Positions 41,601-49,383 of a DNA stretch of 49,383 nt are shown in pieces. A program made the position numbers and the translations under genes. Source of the DNA: Oscillospiraceae bacterium. GTDB lineage: Bacteria > Bacillota > Clostridia > Oscillospirales > Acutalibacteraceae. The DNA is taken from assembly GCA_902787025.1 (NCBI GenBank), contig CADAER010000004.1, forward strand, positions 1 through 49,383, read 5' to 3'. Below the pieces are notes generated by a model, which did no database searches, was not told where the DNA came from, and saw nothing but the letters and a program-made list of their open reading frames with translations. The stretch's first letter is position 1, and each line of letters begins with the position of its first letter.

Positions 41601-44600
41601 ATGAAAATATCAAAAAAGATAATCGCTGTTTCTTTAACATTGTGTATGATGTTACCGATTATCTCACTTTTCCCCTGCCAGACGGTTTCTGCGGCAAATA
41701 CGGAAAGCACTTCGGCTCCGGTTTCCGCTGAAACCTATTCCGAGCTCGGCTTCAACACCATGAGTGAGGATGAATATCCCACAAACGAAAGACTGGACAG
41801 GAGATATTCCGTGACCAATGTTCAGAACGAGCTTTATGTTCATGTCAATGCCGATGAACATTACGGAACGGTTTTAAGAGATAATCTCAGATATTTCGAA
41901 TCCGGTGCAGAGGAAGTCAGAAGCGCCGGAGCTATCAAGACCTACGGCGATAAGACCGCATCTCTTGCAGGTGAAAAAGGTAATACTTACAGTTACCTCG
42001 ATGAGCAAGTCAACATGCCGACTCTTTATTCTTCATTTACGCAGGGAACCAATAAAATGGAAAATAAAGCATACGCAACCTCTGTCGCATTGAGGAGTGT
42101 TTCCGGCGCCGGAACTGACGACACGGTTGCCACACTCGAGGTTCTGACAAACTCAGCAACCGGAACCAGAACCAGTTTCAAAATAGCTCTTACCTTGGAA
42201 ACTTTCAAAGGCGGCACCCGTTTAATAAGCAAATCCAAAACCATAGCAAACAATATCAGCCCCAGCTCAATGACGAACTCAGGCTCCACCACTCTCGATT
42301 TTCAGAACCTTGAGTATGACGCGCTGATTGAAATAACGGCAGGTGACTATAACGGCGACGGAAATGACGAAATTGCCGTTTACTACGGAACGGGTGTTAT
42401 TGAAGTTTACAAAATAGATTCTTCCAACGAAGTCACCTTAATGACTACTCTCGGAACATCTCTTCTGGGATCATACACATATGACGCTCCCGGTATCACG
42501 ATGTCAAGCGGCGATATGGACGGCGACGGCAAAGAAGAACTTGCCGCGGCTCTTTCTCACCATAAAAACAAAACCGTAGAAAACGGAGTAAAAAAAGGAA
42601 CAGACATTTATAACCACAGTTATGTCTATATTTTCTCATACACCGGCAGTTCATTCAGCAAGGTGCATGAATACAACCTTAAATGTAATGAAACGGGTAT
42701 TACAGGTATAATCAGAGGTGCCAATGTTTATATGGCTGATGCTGACGGTGACAACTTAAAAGAACTGTTTGTTGCCGGTTACCTTCTCTCACCTGCAATG
42801 GGTAGCAACGGTGCCTATGACGATTATGATTTTAACCCGAGCAATCCTTATAAGCAGTTTGCAGCCTTCGGCATTACCTGTAAAGGCGAAGAATACAGTA
42901 GTGATGTTGTGGTCCGTGTGTTCAATTCCTTCGGAGGAAACGACGGGAAATGGCTTTCCAAAGAACAGAACGGTTACGGCAGATACGGCGCTCCCATCGG
43001 TCTGGGCGTTGCAAATTTCGGTGTCCTGGGCAGCACAAACAAGATTTATGCATTTATTGACGAACAGCTTTATCAGGTGGATGCTAACAGTTTTAACTTC
43101 ACCCTTATTGAGAGTTCAAATCTTACATACACCGCTGACCCTAATACAAGAAGCGGCAGCGATACAGATAAAAGAGACCGCTGGGTATCTTCCGTAACAG
43201 TAGGCAACTTCGACGGCAGCGATGACGGCGGTCAGGAAATTCTTGTAGTAACAGGTCTCAGAGCCAAGGGTGACACCCAGAGATACTGGTATCAGCTTTC
43301 CTGGTATTCTTCAGACAGACAAGGGAGACTCGTCAGAGGTCATGAAATGATTATGGCGTATTCTCTGTCTTATAACAACACAAAAAACCACCTCAACAAC
43401 TCCTGCTTCGTTGCTATTGCCGCTCCCGATGTCAACGATGACGACTCACTCATACTTGAAAGAATCGGTGACATTCAGCGCTATTATACAAAGCCGAGTA
43501 TCAACACCATTATTCAGGCGGCTCCTTATTTTGAGGATTTAAGCGGTGACAATTATCCTAATGAAGGCGGCACGGAATTCGGCTCATACACCGGCCACAC
43601 CCACAGCGGACTTGCAAGCTGCGGAGCATCTGCCGGTGTTAAAGGCGAAATAGAACTTGAACTCGGAGTTACGGTTGATATTGAGGCTTCAGCCTCGGTT
43701 GCTTTTGACTATAACTTTGAATATGTCTGGGAAAATGAAACATCGGTAACCTACGGTGGCGGAACAGATGACTACGTAATTCTGTACACCACGCCCTATT
43801 CGGTTTACTCTTACAGAATGCTTGTCAACCAATCAAGGCACGCCATGATTCCCGGTGGTGCAGCAACAAGATATAAATATGATGGTATTGCAAATTATTC
43901 GGACGCACTGGTGAGAGCAAAATCAGAAAAAGACGTAAATTTCATTAAATACGCGTCATGGGTTGAACTCAATACATCTTATTTAGGTATGACCGCCCAG
44001 CAGATATGGCAAACCTACAAGCCGGGTATGCCGGCTCCCACATCTTATTTTTATGTTGAAATAGAGGAACCCAGCAATCCCGTAACAACCATTCTGACTG
44101 TTGACCAGTATGACGAAATAGCAAGCCGCACAGACGGACTTGAAACAATCCGCGGCACATATCTTAACAGTGTTCCGGGTGATCCCGCGTCATACTCCAA
44201 CATTCCCACCTCATACCACGGTATCAAACGGGTTAAAGAAGGTTTCATGCAGGTCAGCAACGCGGAAGGCAGCTATGTTTCAGTTGAATACTCTGCCGGA
44301 ACCGATGAAAGCCACGAATTCAATTTCTCACTTGAATTCGAAGCAAGCGTTCTGGTCGGCGGAGGAATTATGGGAAATAAAATTGTCGGCGGCATTACCG
44401 GTTCGCTTTACGGCGGCGGCGGATTTGCCTACAGCGACTCGAGAGGCAACACCTATACGGGCACTGTGGACAGTCTTCCCAGAGATGCTGCGGAATACGA
44501 CTTCTCCTGGCAGCTCTGTAAAGCTTCAGCGACAATAAACGGCAAAGAAGCTGACATCATTTACTATGATGTCAAGAATGTCAGGTGCCTTCCCAAAACA

Positions 44601-47600
44601 CCCCAGAATCTGACCGTAAGCGATGTTTCCGCCGACTCCGTTACCCTCGCTTGGGATAACAACAGTTCCGCCACGCGCTATGAAGTCTATGCCGTAAACG
44701 GCAACCAGAGTCTTTTCCTTGATACTGTCACACCGGGAGCTTCCTCCGATTCCGTTTCATATAAATCCACTGAACTCAACCCGGGAACAGCTTATTATTA
44801 TAAAATCAGATCGGTAAGCAATACCGGTCTTAAGAGCAGATTCTCTTCAGCAGTCTCGGCTACAACGCTTCCCGACAGCAGCGGCAGTTTCGGCATCAGT
44901 CAACAGCCGATGGATTTCGAAACATTTGCGGGAGATGTGGCAATCTTTACCGTTGTTGCATACACCACAAACAACAAACCCATTCAGTATCAATGGCAGA
45001 CCTTCGACGCCGATGCGAAAACCTGGATTGACATAGATGGAAAACGTTCCGCCACTTTGAAAATCGACGCAGATCTCGATAAAGACGGCAATCAATACAG
45101 ATGTATTGTTTACCAGGGCGCGGGCTGTATCGTATATTCAAACCCCGTTGAACTTATCATCGGCAAAACCGGTTCAAACACAAAACTTACCATTGCCAAA
45201 AATACGCCGGCAAACACAATTCCCGACGGCAGCACCGTTTACTGCGCAGGTGTAAAACAGGAAACGAGACCGGAACCCGTATTTGACTGGGTTGATGATG
45301 TAAGAACGGTTGACGAAATTATTTATACGAAACTGGCATATTCAGAATCGACAGAAACATATGATAATCCTGTATATGAAGGCCCCTTCGTTTTTGTTTC
45401 CAGTGAAGGTAAATATTATTCCGTAACCGACGGTGATGAAATAGGCGAAGAAATCACGCAGATTCCCGGTTTTTACAACGGTTCCGAAGACTTCCTTCTG
45501 AAAAAAGACGGCTCGCTCGTAACACATACCGGTTATTATGAAAAGAATGTTGAGAATTCAGATATCAGCGAAACCTTCGAAATCGACGGTGTCTCTTACA
45601 CATTTACAAAAAAGATTGCTCAGGTAGATTACACTGATTCCGATGACAACGCTTCCTACACAGCATACAGTTTTGACCAGGTTTCCGAAGAAGGAACCGA
45701 AGAAGGAACCGTAAGACGAATCTTCTACAGATTTGAATGTGAAAGCGAAATCAAATGGAAAGAGCTTGATATTGAAACAACAAATTCATATGATACCGTA
45801 ATTATCAATCAGAATGAAACTGACATAGCAGCCGAAGAATTCAAGACAGTCAGAGTTTATAAACAAATCGGCTCGGAAACGGTTGTTGTCAATGAAATTA
45901 CTGCTGACGGTGACACCTTATACCTTAAGGCATCTTCCAGTTCCTCTACAACAAATGAACCTCTTTCGTTCGACAGTTATACCTTTGTAATCAGAAACGC
46001 AGAAACAGGAAGTGTTGTATTCAATAACACCGTGGCAGGCAACAGCACGGAATATTCATTTGCGGAACCCGGTGTTTATGAGATTACCGTTTCCTCATCC
46101 GGCAATGATAACTATAAGGCCGGCACATCCGAAAAAGCAATTGTTTATGTTGTCAATGATCCGGAAATCGGCAATGATAATAAGCTTGTCATTTCGGGAG
46201 GCGATGTCAAATACGGCGAGCGTCTGGCTCTTAATCCCGTAATTATTACAAACAATTCGGGTTCCGACGCAAGTAATGTTAATTATACGGTAATGTATGG
46301 TGACAGTGAGGCAACCGGACTGATTGAAGGCAACACATTTACTCCGGACAAGGCGGGTGCTTATATTATCAATGCCGAATGTAACGGACTTACAGCTGCC
46401 GTGTCAGTCAATGTAGCTAAGCGTGACCTCAAAGTGTCGGTTCTTAACTGCGAAGCTCCCTGCAACGCAAGCGAATCGGATAAAATCAGCTTTATTTCAT
46501 ATGAAGTTGAAGGCGACATTGACGGCATCTGGACAGACGAAGCTGTAAGCGCAACAAGTGATGCCTTTACAGCCACAACTGCCGACAGATATCAGATTAA
46601 CCTTGCCGTTAATACGGATTCCGCCGTTTTTGAAGAACTTGACGCTAAATACAACATAAAGTTAAACGGCGCAACATACACCCTTACTTCGCCTGCATAT
46701 AAAGTAACGGTTGAAACCGAAAACAAGGGTACAAGCGACATTTCATACATTGTTGACGGCGCAGACGAACCTTCATTCGCTTCAAGCGGCGACTATATTA
46801 TAAGCGGTGCCGACGTAACCGTTACAGCTCTTCCTTATAACGGCTATGTGTTCAAAGGCTGGCAGAATAACGGTGAAAATGTAAGTGTAAATGCCGTATA
46901 TGAAATCACTTCGATTTCCGAAGATTCAAATCTCAAAGCAGTATTTGAACCCGTAGAGCACAGCAAAATCTACACCGTAGATTACGGAACACTTACCGTC
47001 GGTTACACAAGCAACGAGATAAACGCAAATCCCACCGTGACAGGCGACAAGGTTCTTGTCAAGGATTCGGATTATGTAATCACTTATTACACAATCGATG
47101 AAAACGGTGTCATATCACAGCGTTGCGACACTCCCGTAAATATCGGCAGCTATCTGTTTGTGATTTCAACTGTCGGCAGCGAGATTTCTTCCGTTTACGG
47201 TTTTGAAGGCGGCGTTCCTGAATCAATCATCGGCGAAAATGCCGAAGAATTCATCGCAACGTTCAAGTGCGCAAATATTCTTACCGTTGTTGATTCTTCA
47301 GGCGTTCATGTTCACAGTTATACAGCAAGCGTGACCGAAGAACCGACCTGCACACAGACCGGTGTCAGAACCTTTACCTGTGAGTGCGGCGAAAACTATA
47401 CAGAAGATATCCCCGCGCTCGGTCACTCCTACGGCGAATGGGAAGATGTTGTTTCCGATACCTGCGGCGGCGACTCATACTCGGTCAGAGTCTGTTCCGT
47501 ATGCGGAGTTGATGAAAAGATAAACATTCATCCCGAAAGCCACGCATGGAATTCAGACTATACTTTGGATCAGGCAGCGTCCTGCACCGCGGACGGCTCA

Positions 47601-48731
47601 AAGAGCATTCACTGTACCAAGTGCGATGCCACACAGTTAAGCACCACCATCCCCGCGCTCGGTCACTCCTACGGCGAGTGGGAAGATGTTGTTTCGGATA
47701 CCTGCGGCGGTGTTGACCAGGCTGCGACCTGCACCGATAACGGTTCAAAGAGCATTCACTGCTCCAAGTGCGATGCCACACAGTTAAGCACCACCATTCC
47801 CGCGCTCGGTCACTCATACGGCGAGTGGGAAGATGTTGTTTCGGATACCTGCGGCGGTGACTCATACTCAATAAGAATCTGTTCCGTATGCGAAGCTGAG
47901 GAAAAGATAAATGTTCATCCCGAAGACCACGCATGGGATAAAGAATATACCGTCGATGAGGCAGCGACCTGCACCGGGGAAGGTTCAAAGAGCATTCACT
48001 GCACCAAGTGTGAAGCCACAAAGCTCACCACAACAATTCCCGCGCTCGGTCACTCATTCGGCGATTGGACGGATGTTGTTTCGGAAACCTGCGGCGGCGA
48101 CTCATACTCGATAAGAACCTGTTCCGCATGCGGAGTTGAGGAAACTGTTAATGTTCACGCCGAAAGCCACGCGTGGGATACAAAGTTCACCACAGACAAA
48201 AAAGCGACCTGTGACAAGGATGGTTCAAAGAGCATCCACTGCACCAAGTGTGACGCCAAACAGCTCAGCACCTCAATTCCCGCGCTCGGTCATGTTGACA
48301 AGAACAATGACGGCAAGTGTGACAGATGCGGCTTTATAACGGATAAAGATATCGTCGCTCTCGCAAACACGGTAATCAATGTCCCGAAAAACACAACGGT
48401 TGAGTGGGCGCAGAAAACAACCGTTGTTGTAACCGCCAGCGACCTTCCCGCCGATTGTGAGCTTGTTCTTTACTTCGATGACACAAGAGTAGCGAAAAAG
48501 CCCGATAAGAACGGCAATGTTACAATCGAGCAGGATCTCGGCAAGGCGAATAAAAACACTAAATTCTTCGTCGCTGCGGAGAAGAACGGATATATTCAGG
48601 GGAACAGCAAGGGCCCGCTGAAAAAAGATTTCAAGATTTCCGTAAAGGATTCGTTCTTCGATAAGATCATTTCGTTCTTCAAGAGAATCTTCAATATTCT
48701 CAAGCCGGTTGTCATCAAACCCGGTAAGTAA
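41601..48731 (+). CDS. Giant secreted multidomain protein (2376 residues)
   Basis: Function unknown. A signal peptide (cleavage near TVSA-A, residue 32) is followed by an FG-GAP/integrin-alpha-like region with calcium-loop motifs DYNGDGNDE (near 250), DMDGDGKEE (305) and DADGDNLKE (380). A segment of strictly alternating polar and apolar residues lies at about 690-730 (ELELGVTVDIEASASVAFDY) and a glycine-rich one at about 895-950. Then come FN3 (about 1000-1090), an Ig-like domain (about 1098-1190, QYQWQTFD), beta-sandwich repeats, an InlB-B/bacterial-repeat unit (GYVFKGWQNNGENV, near 1750), four CxxC-rich repeats (1942-2230) and an amphipathic basic C-terminal helix (FFDKIISFFKRIFNILK). No LPXTG sorting signal is present; the last helix may hold it at the membrane. 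AAGGAGG precedes the ATG. Probable control is by the upstream LytTR pair. Confidence 0.88.
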   Translation: MKISKKIIAVSLTLCMMLPIISLFPCQTVSAANTESTSAPVSAETYSELGFNTMSEDEYPTNERLDRRYSVTNVQNELYVHVNADEHYGTVLRDNLRYFESGAEEVRSAGAIKTYGDKTASLAGEKGNTYSYLDEQVNMPTLYSSFTQGTNKMENKAYATSVALRSVSGAGTDDTVATLEVLTNSATGTRTSFKIALTLETFKGGTRLISKSKTIANNISPSSMTNSGSTTLDFQNLEYDALIEITAGDYNGDGNDEIAVYYGTGVIEVYKIDSSNEVTLMTTLGTSLLGSYTYDAPGITMSSGDMDGDGKEELAAALSHHKNKTVENGVKKGTDIYNHSYVYIFSYTGSSFSKVHEYNLKCNETGITGIIRGANVYMADADGDNLKELFVAGYLLSPAMGSNGAYDDYDFNPSNPYKQFAAFGITCKGEEYSSDVVVRVFNSFGGNDGKWLSKEQNGYGRYGAPIGLGVANFGVLGSTNKIYAFIDEQLYQVDANSFNFTLIESSNLTYTADPNTRSGSDTDKRDRWVSSVTVGNFDGSDDGGQEILVVTGLRAKGDTQRYWYQLSWYSSDRQGRLVRGHEMIMAYSLSYNNTKNHLNNSCFVAIAAPDVNDDDSLILERIGDIQRYYTKPSINTIIQAAPYFEDLSGDNYPNEGGTEFGSYTGHTHSGLASCGASAGVKGEIELELGVTVDIEASASVAFDYNFEYVWENETSVTYGGGTDDYVILYTTPYSVYSYRMLVNQSRHAMIPGGAATRYKYDGIANYSDALVRAKSEKDVNFIKYASWVELNTSYLGMTAQQIWQTYKPGMPAPTSYFYVEIEEPSNPVTTILTVDQYDEIASRTDGLETIRGTYLNSVPGDPASYSNIPTSYHGIKRVKEGFMQVSNAEGSYVSVEYSAGTDESHEFNFSLEFEASVLVGGGIMGNKIVGGITGSLYGGGGFAYSDSRGNTYTGTVDSLPRDAAEYDFSWQLCKASATINGKEADIIYYDVKNVRCLPKTPQNLTVSDVSADSVTLAWDNNSSATRYEVYAVNGNQSLFLDTVTPGASSDSVSYKSTELNPGTAYYYKIRSVSNTGLKSRFSSAVSATTLPDSSGSFGISQQPMDFETFAGDVAIFTVVAYTTNNKPIQYQWQTFDADAKTWIDIDGKRSATLKIDADLDKDGNQYRCIVYQGAGCIVYSNPVELIIGKTGSNTKLTIAKNTPANTIPDGSTVYCAGVKQETRPEPVFDWVDDVRTVDEIIYTKLAYSESTETYDNPVYEGPFVFVSSEGKYYSVTDGDEIGEEITQIPGFYNGSEDFLLKKDGSLVTHTGYYEKNVENSDISETFEIDGVSYTFTKKIAQVDYTDSDDNASYTAYSFDQVSEEGTEEGTVRRIFYRFECESEIKWKELDIETTNSYDTVIINQNETDIAAEEFKTVRVYKQIGSETVVVNEITADGDTLYLKASSSSSTTNEPLSFDSYTFVIRNAETGSVVFNNTVAGNSTEYSFAEPGVYEITVSSSGNDNYKAGTSEKAIVYVVNDPEIGNDNKLVISGGDVKYGERLALNPVIITNNSGSDASNVNYTVMYGDSEATGLIEGNTFTPDKAGAYIINAECNGLTAAVSVNVAKRDLKVSVLNCEAPCNASESDKISFISYEVEGDIDGIWTDEAVSATSDAFTATTADRYQINLAVNTDSAVFEELDAKYNIKLNGATYTLTSPAYKVTVETENKGTSDISYIVDGADEPSFASSGDYIISGADVTVTALPYNGYVFKGWQNNGENVSVNAVYEITSISEDSNLKAVFEPVEHSKIYTVDYGTLTVGYTSNEINANPTVTGDKVLVKDSDYVITYYTIDENGVISQRCDTPVNIGSYLFVISTVGSEISSVYGFEGGVPESIIGENAEEFIATFKCANILTVVDSSGVHVHSYTASVTEEPTCTQTGVRTFTCECGENYTEDIPALGHSYGEWEDVVSDTCGGDSYSVRVCSVCGVDEKINIHPESHAWNSDYTLDQAASCTADGSKSIHCTKCDATQLSTTIPALGHSYGEWEDVVSDTCGGVDQAATCTDNGSKSIHCSKCDATQLSTTIPALGHSYGEWEDVVSDTCGGDSYSIRICSVCEAEEKINVHPEDHAWDKEYTVDEAATCTGEGSKSIHCTKCEATKLTTTIPALGHSFGDWTDVVSETCGGDSYSIRTCSACGVEETVNVHAESHAWDTKFTTDKKATCDKDGSKSIHCTKCDAKQLSTSIPALGHVDKNNDGKCDRCGFITDKDIVALANTVINVPKNTTVEWAQKTTVVVTASDLPADCELVLYFDDTRVAKKPDKNGNVTIEQDLGKANKNTKFFVAAEKNGYIQGNSKGPLKKDFKISVKDSFFDKIISFFKRIFNILKPVVIKPGK
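47424..48290 (+). repeat. Four tandem CxxC-rich repeats in the giant protein, one shortened
   Basis: Units run 47424-47663, 47664-47810, 47811-48050 and 48051-48290: 80, 49, 80 and 80 codons. Each starts HS(Y/F)G(E/D)W and ends with IPALG; full units carry CSVC/CSAC-like and CTKC pairs. The second unit lacks 31 codons in frame (TCGG-VDQAATC), and the flanks are nearly identical in DNA, showing recent duplication. Confidence 0.9.
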
Positions 48732-48836
48732 TCCGAGTCCCTGCAACTGCAAATGTCTCTTAATGTAACAGAATGTCCGAACATGGAATTTGTTATGTAA
48801 GATAAGACAGCAGAAGAATCTTTAAAAGCATAAATC
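48732..48836 (+). other. Short non-coding gap after the giant gene
   Basis: No gene, promoter or RNA seen; it leads into the terminator palindrome. Confidence 0.6.
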
Positions 48837-48880
48837 AACCCCGCCGCGCAGATATCTGCGCGGCGGGGTTTGTGTTTATT
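48837..48880. terminator. Perfect 34-base palindrome, terminator of the giant gene
   Basis: AACCCCGCCGCGCAGAT (48837-48853) is followed immediately by its exact complement (48854-48870), centred on GATATC, then TGTGTTTATT. Strong hairpin with a weak U tract. Confidence 0.75.
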
Positions 48881-48896
48881 AAAAACCTTTTAAATA

Positions 48897-48953
48897 AAGA
48901 ACAGGCATCGCTGTTGCGATACCTGTTCTTTTGGCAGGGGCAGAAGGACTTGA
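48897..48953 (-). repeat. First copy of the tRNA-Trp 3' end plus its terminator
   Basis: On the minus strand the last 22 bases of tRNA-Trp (TCAAGTCCTTCTGCCCCTGCCA, shown here as positions 48932-48953) are followed by the hairpin AAGAACAGGTATCGC-AACA-GCGATGCCTGTTCTT. It repeats 49069-49126 with one mismatch (A for G at 48921). Confidence 0.75.
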
Positions 48954-49060
48954 CGACTGCTTCGGCTCCGCCTCGCATTCTTTTGGCTCGCGGCCGTTGC
49001 TTCGCAACAGCACCCGCTCACCGCTCCTAACGCTCAGACCCTCACGGGTTCAAGTCCTTA
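48954..49060. repeat. GC-rich palindromic insert between the two tRNA-Trp ends
   Basis: About 107 bases, GC-rich, flanked by GGACTTGA on the left and TTCAAGTCC on the right in inverted orientation. Inside is GTTGC-TTC-GCAAC and other short stems. It seems inserted at the T-arm of the duplicated tRNA end. No open frame in it looks real. Confidence 0.55.
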
Positions 49061-49067
49061 TTCTAAA

Positions 49068-49105
49068 AAAAGAACAGGCATCGCTGTTGCGATGCCTGTT
49101 CTTTT
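49068..49105 (-). terminator. Terminator after the tRNA-Trp fragment
   Basis: On the minus strand AAAAGAACAGGCATCGC-AACA-GCGATGCCTGTTCTTTT, followed by further Ts. Its position directly after the CCA end is normal for a tRNA gene. Confidence 0.85.
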
Positions 49106-49149
49106 GGCAGGGGCAGAAGGACTTGAACCCTCGGCACGCGGTTTTGGAG
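49105..49149 (-). tRNA. 3' half of tRNA-Trp (anticodon CCA), truncated; probable attachment site
   Basis: On the minus strand the sequence runs from the anticodon loop CTCCAAA (anticodon CCA), through the 3' anticodon stem ACCGC, a short variable loop, the T arm GAGGG-TTCAAGT-CCTTC, the acceptor strand TGCCCCT and GCCA. The end closely follows bacterial tRNA-Trp. The 5' half is missing: the expected GCGGT stem strand is replaced by AT-rich sequence (AGAAAAA). It is therefore a half gene of the kind left when an element integrates into the anticodon-loop region. Confidence 0.8.
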
Positions 49150-49349
49150 TTTTTCTAAATAAGAACTATAGTGTATTATTGCTATTTATTTAGTTTTATA
49201 ATTGTTTATATTTCACTACATATTTTTCTGAAATCGCACTAAAACGCCGGTCTGGAACATACTGCTCAAAAAAGTGTTAGACAATCGTTAGACACTTGTG
49301 TTAGACACTATGAACCACTCGCACGTGGTTTATTGAACTTATTACTTTT
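49150..49349. other. AT-rich, gene-free flank, probable edge of an integrated element
   Basis: Composition changes abruptly to AT-rich beside the tRNA half. It contains three GTTAGACA copies and a hairpin AACCAC-TCGCAC-GTGGTT (49313-49330). No coding region is supported. Confidence 0.5.
49276..49307 (+). repeat. Three GTTAGACA direct repeats
   Basis: Copies at 49276-49283, 49287-49294 and 49300-49307, 11 and 13 bases apart, about one helical turn; the first and third extend to GTGTTAGACA. The layout resembles protein-binding iterons such as integrase arm sites. Confidence 0.55.
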
Positions 49350-49383
49350 ACGGTAATCAATGTCCCGAAAAACACAACGGTTG
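49350..49383 (+). repeat. 34-base exact copy of an internal piece of the giant gene at the window edge
   Basis: Positions 49350-49383 are identical to 48369-48402 inside the giant gene (coding TVINVPKNTTV). The match runs to the last base of the window, and the frame is closed by TGA at 49312 upstream, so it is not the start of an intact paralog. Confidence 0.8.

Noticed and set aside
47424..48290. CRISPR array
   Set aside because: The repeats are coding, 147-240 bases long, in frame, and not separated by unique spacers. No CRISPR array or cas gene was seen elsewhere in the window.
49020..49065. T-arm-like GGGTTCAAGTCC on the plus strand, considered as a second tRNA
   Set aside because: The flanking bases do not form a five-pair T stem and no anticodon arm or acceptor stem can be built.
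48931..49158. A 75-codon frame starting MAGAEGLDD
   Set aside because: It is the antisense translation of duplicated tRNA-Trp ends, a well-known type of false gene.

Overview
The window looks like chromosomal DNA of a gut-type Clostridia bacterium, probably of the Oscillospiraceae/Ruminococcaceae kind; this is inferred from gene content, not from any database search. Pointers are strong GGAGG ribosome sites, TTTACA/TTGACN-17-TATAAT promoters, the rpsO-pnp and HAD-mfd neighbourhoods, a SpoIIAA/SpoIIE-type partner switch, an AgrA/AgrC-like LytTR two-component pair, and a giant secreted protein with tandem CxxC repeats of the type common in gut Firmicutes.

Layout. 1-7.3 kb (minus strand): three tandem paralogous exported membrane proteins of about 770-820 residues, each with matching beta-rich modules at both ends. 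7.4-10.9 kb (plus): a STAS anti-sigma-factor antagonist, an acyltransferase-like membrane protein, and a receptor-type SpoIIE phosphatase fused to an RsbW-like kinase domain. 11-13.4 kb (minus): tyrosine-phosphatase lipoprotein, PrsW-type intramembrane protease and an unknown membrane protein, nearly overlapping. 13.6-19 kb (plus): MocR/LysN-type aminotransferase, trpS, argG, argH, a small phosphodiesterase. 19-28.4 kb (minus): MFS transporter with a long charged tail, mfd, a HAD hydrolase, pnp and rpsO with structured RNA leaders. 28.4-31.1 kb (minus): DHHW protein and MBOAT acyltransferase, a likely polysaccharide O-acetylation pair. 31.3-32.5 kb (minus): ferredoxin-type aldo/keto reductase. 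32.6-38.8 kb (minus): a glycan-use operon (apiosidase-like DUF4038 protein, AlkP-superfamily enzyme, GH3 beta-glycosidase, MBL hydrolase) from one promoter carrying an inverted repeat. 39-48.7 kb (plus): LytTR response regulator, GHKL sensor kinase and a 2376-residue secreted protein. 48.7-49.4 kb: terminator, two copies of the tRNA-Trp 3' end with its terminator, and the start of AT-rich DNA that looks like the edge of an integrated element.

The most interesting unit is 39.3-48.7 kb. The regulator/kinase pair sits directly upstream of the giant secreted protein, and the intergenic region holds an 18-bp direct repeat (15 of 18 matching) with a 21-bp period next to a good -10 box and a poor -35, which is how LytTR-activated promoters are usually built. 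The secreted protein combines a signal peptide, FG-GAP-like calcium loops, a long stretch of strictly alternating polar/apolar residues that could form an amphipathic beta-hairpin, FN3 and Ig-like domains, CxxC repeats and an amphipathic basic C-terminal helix. The other two notable systems are the triplicated membrane proteins with possible beta-prism (MABP-like) modules, and the tRNA-Trp half-gene that marks a probable attachment site.
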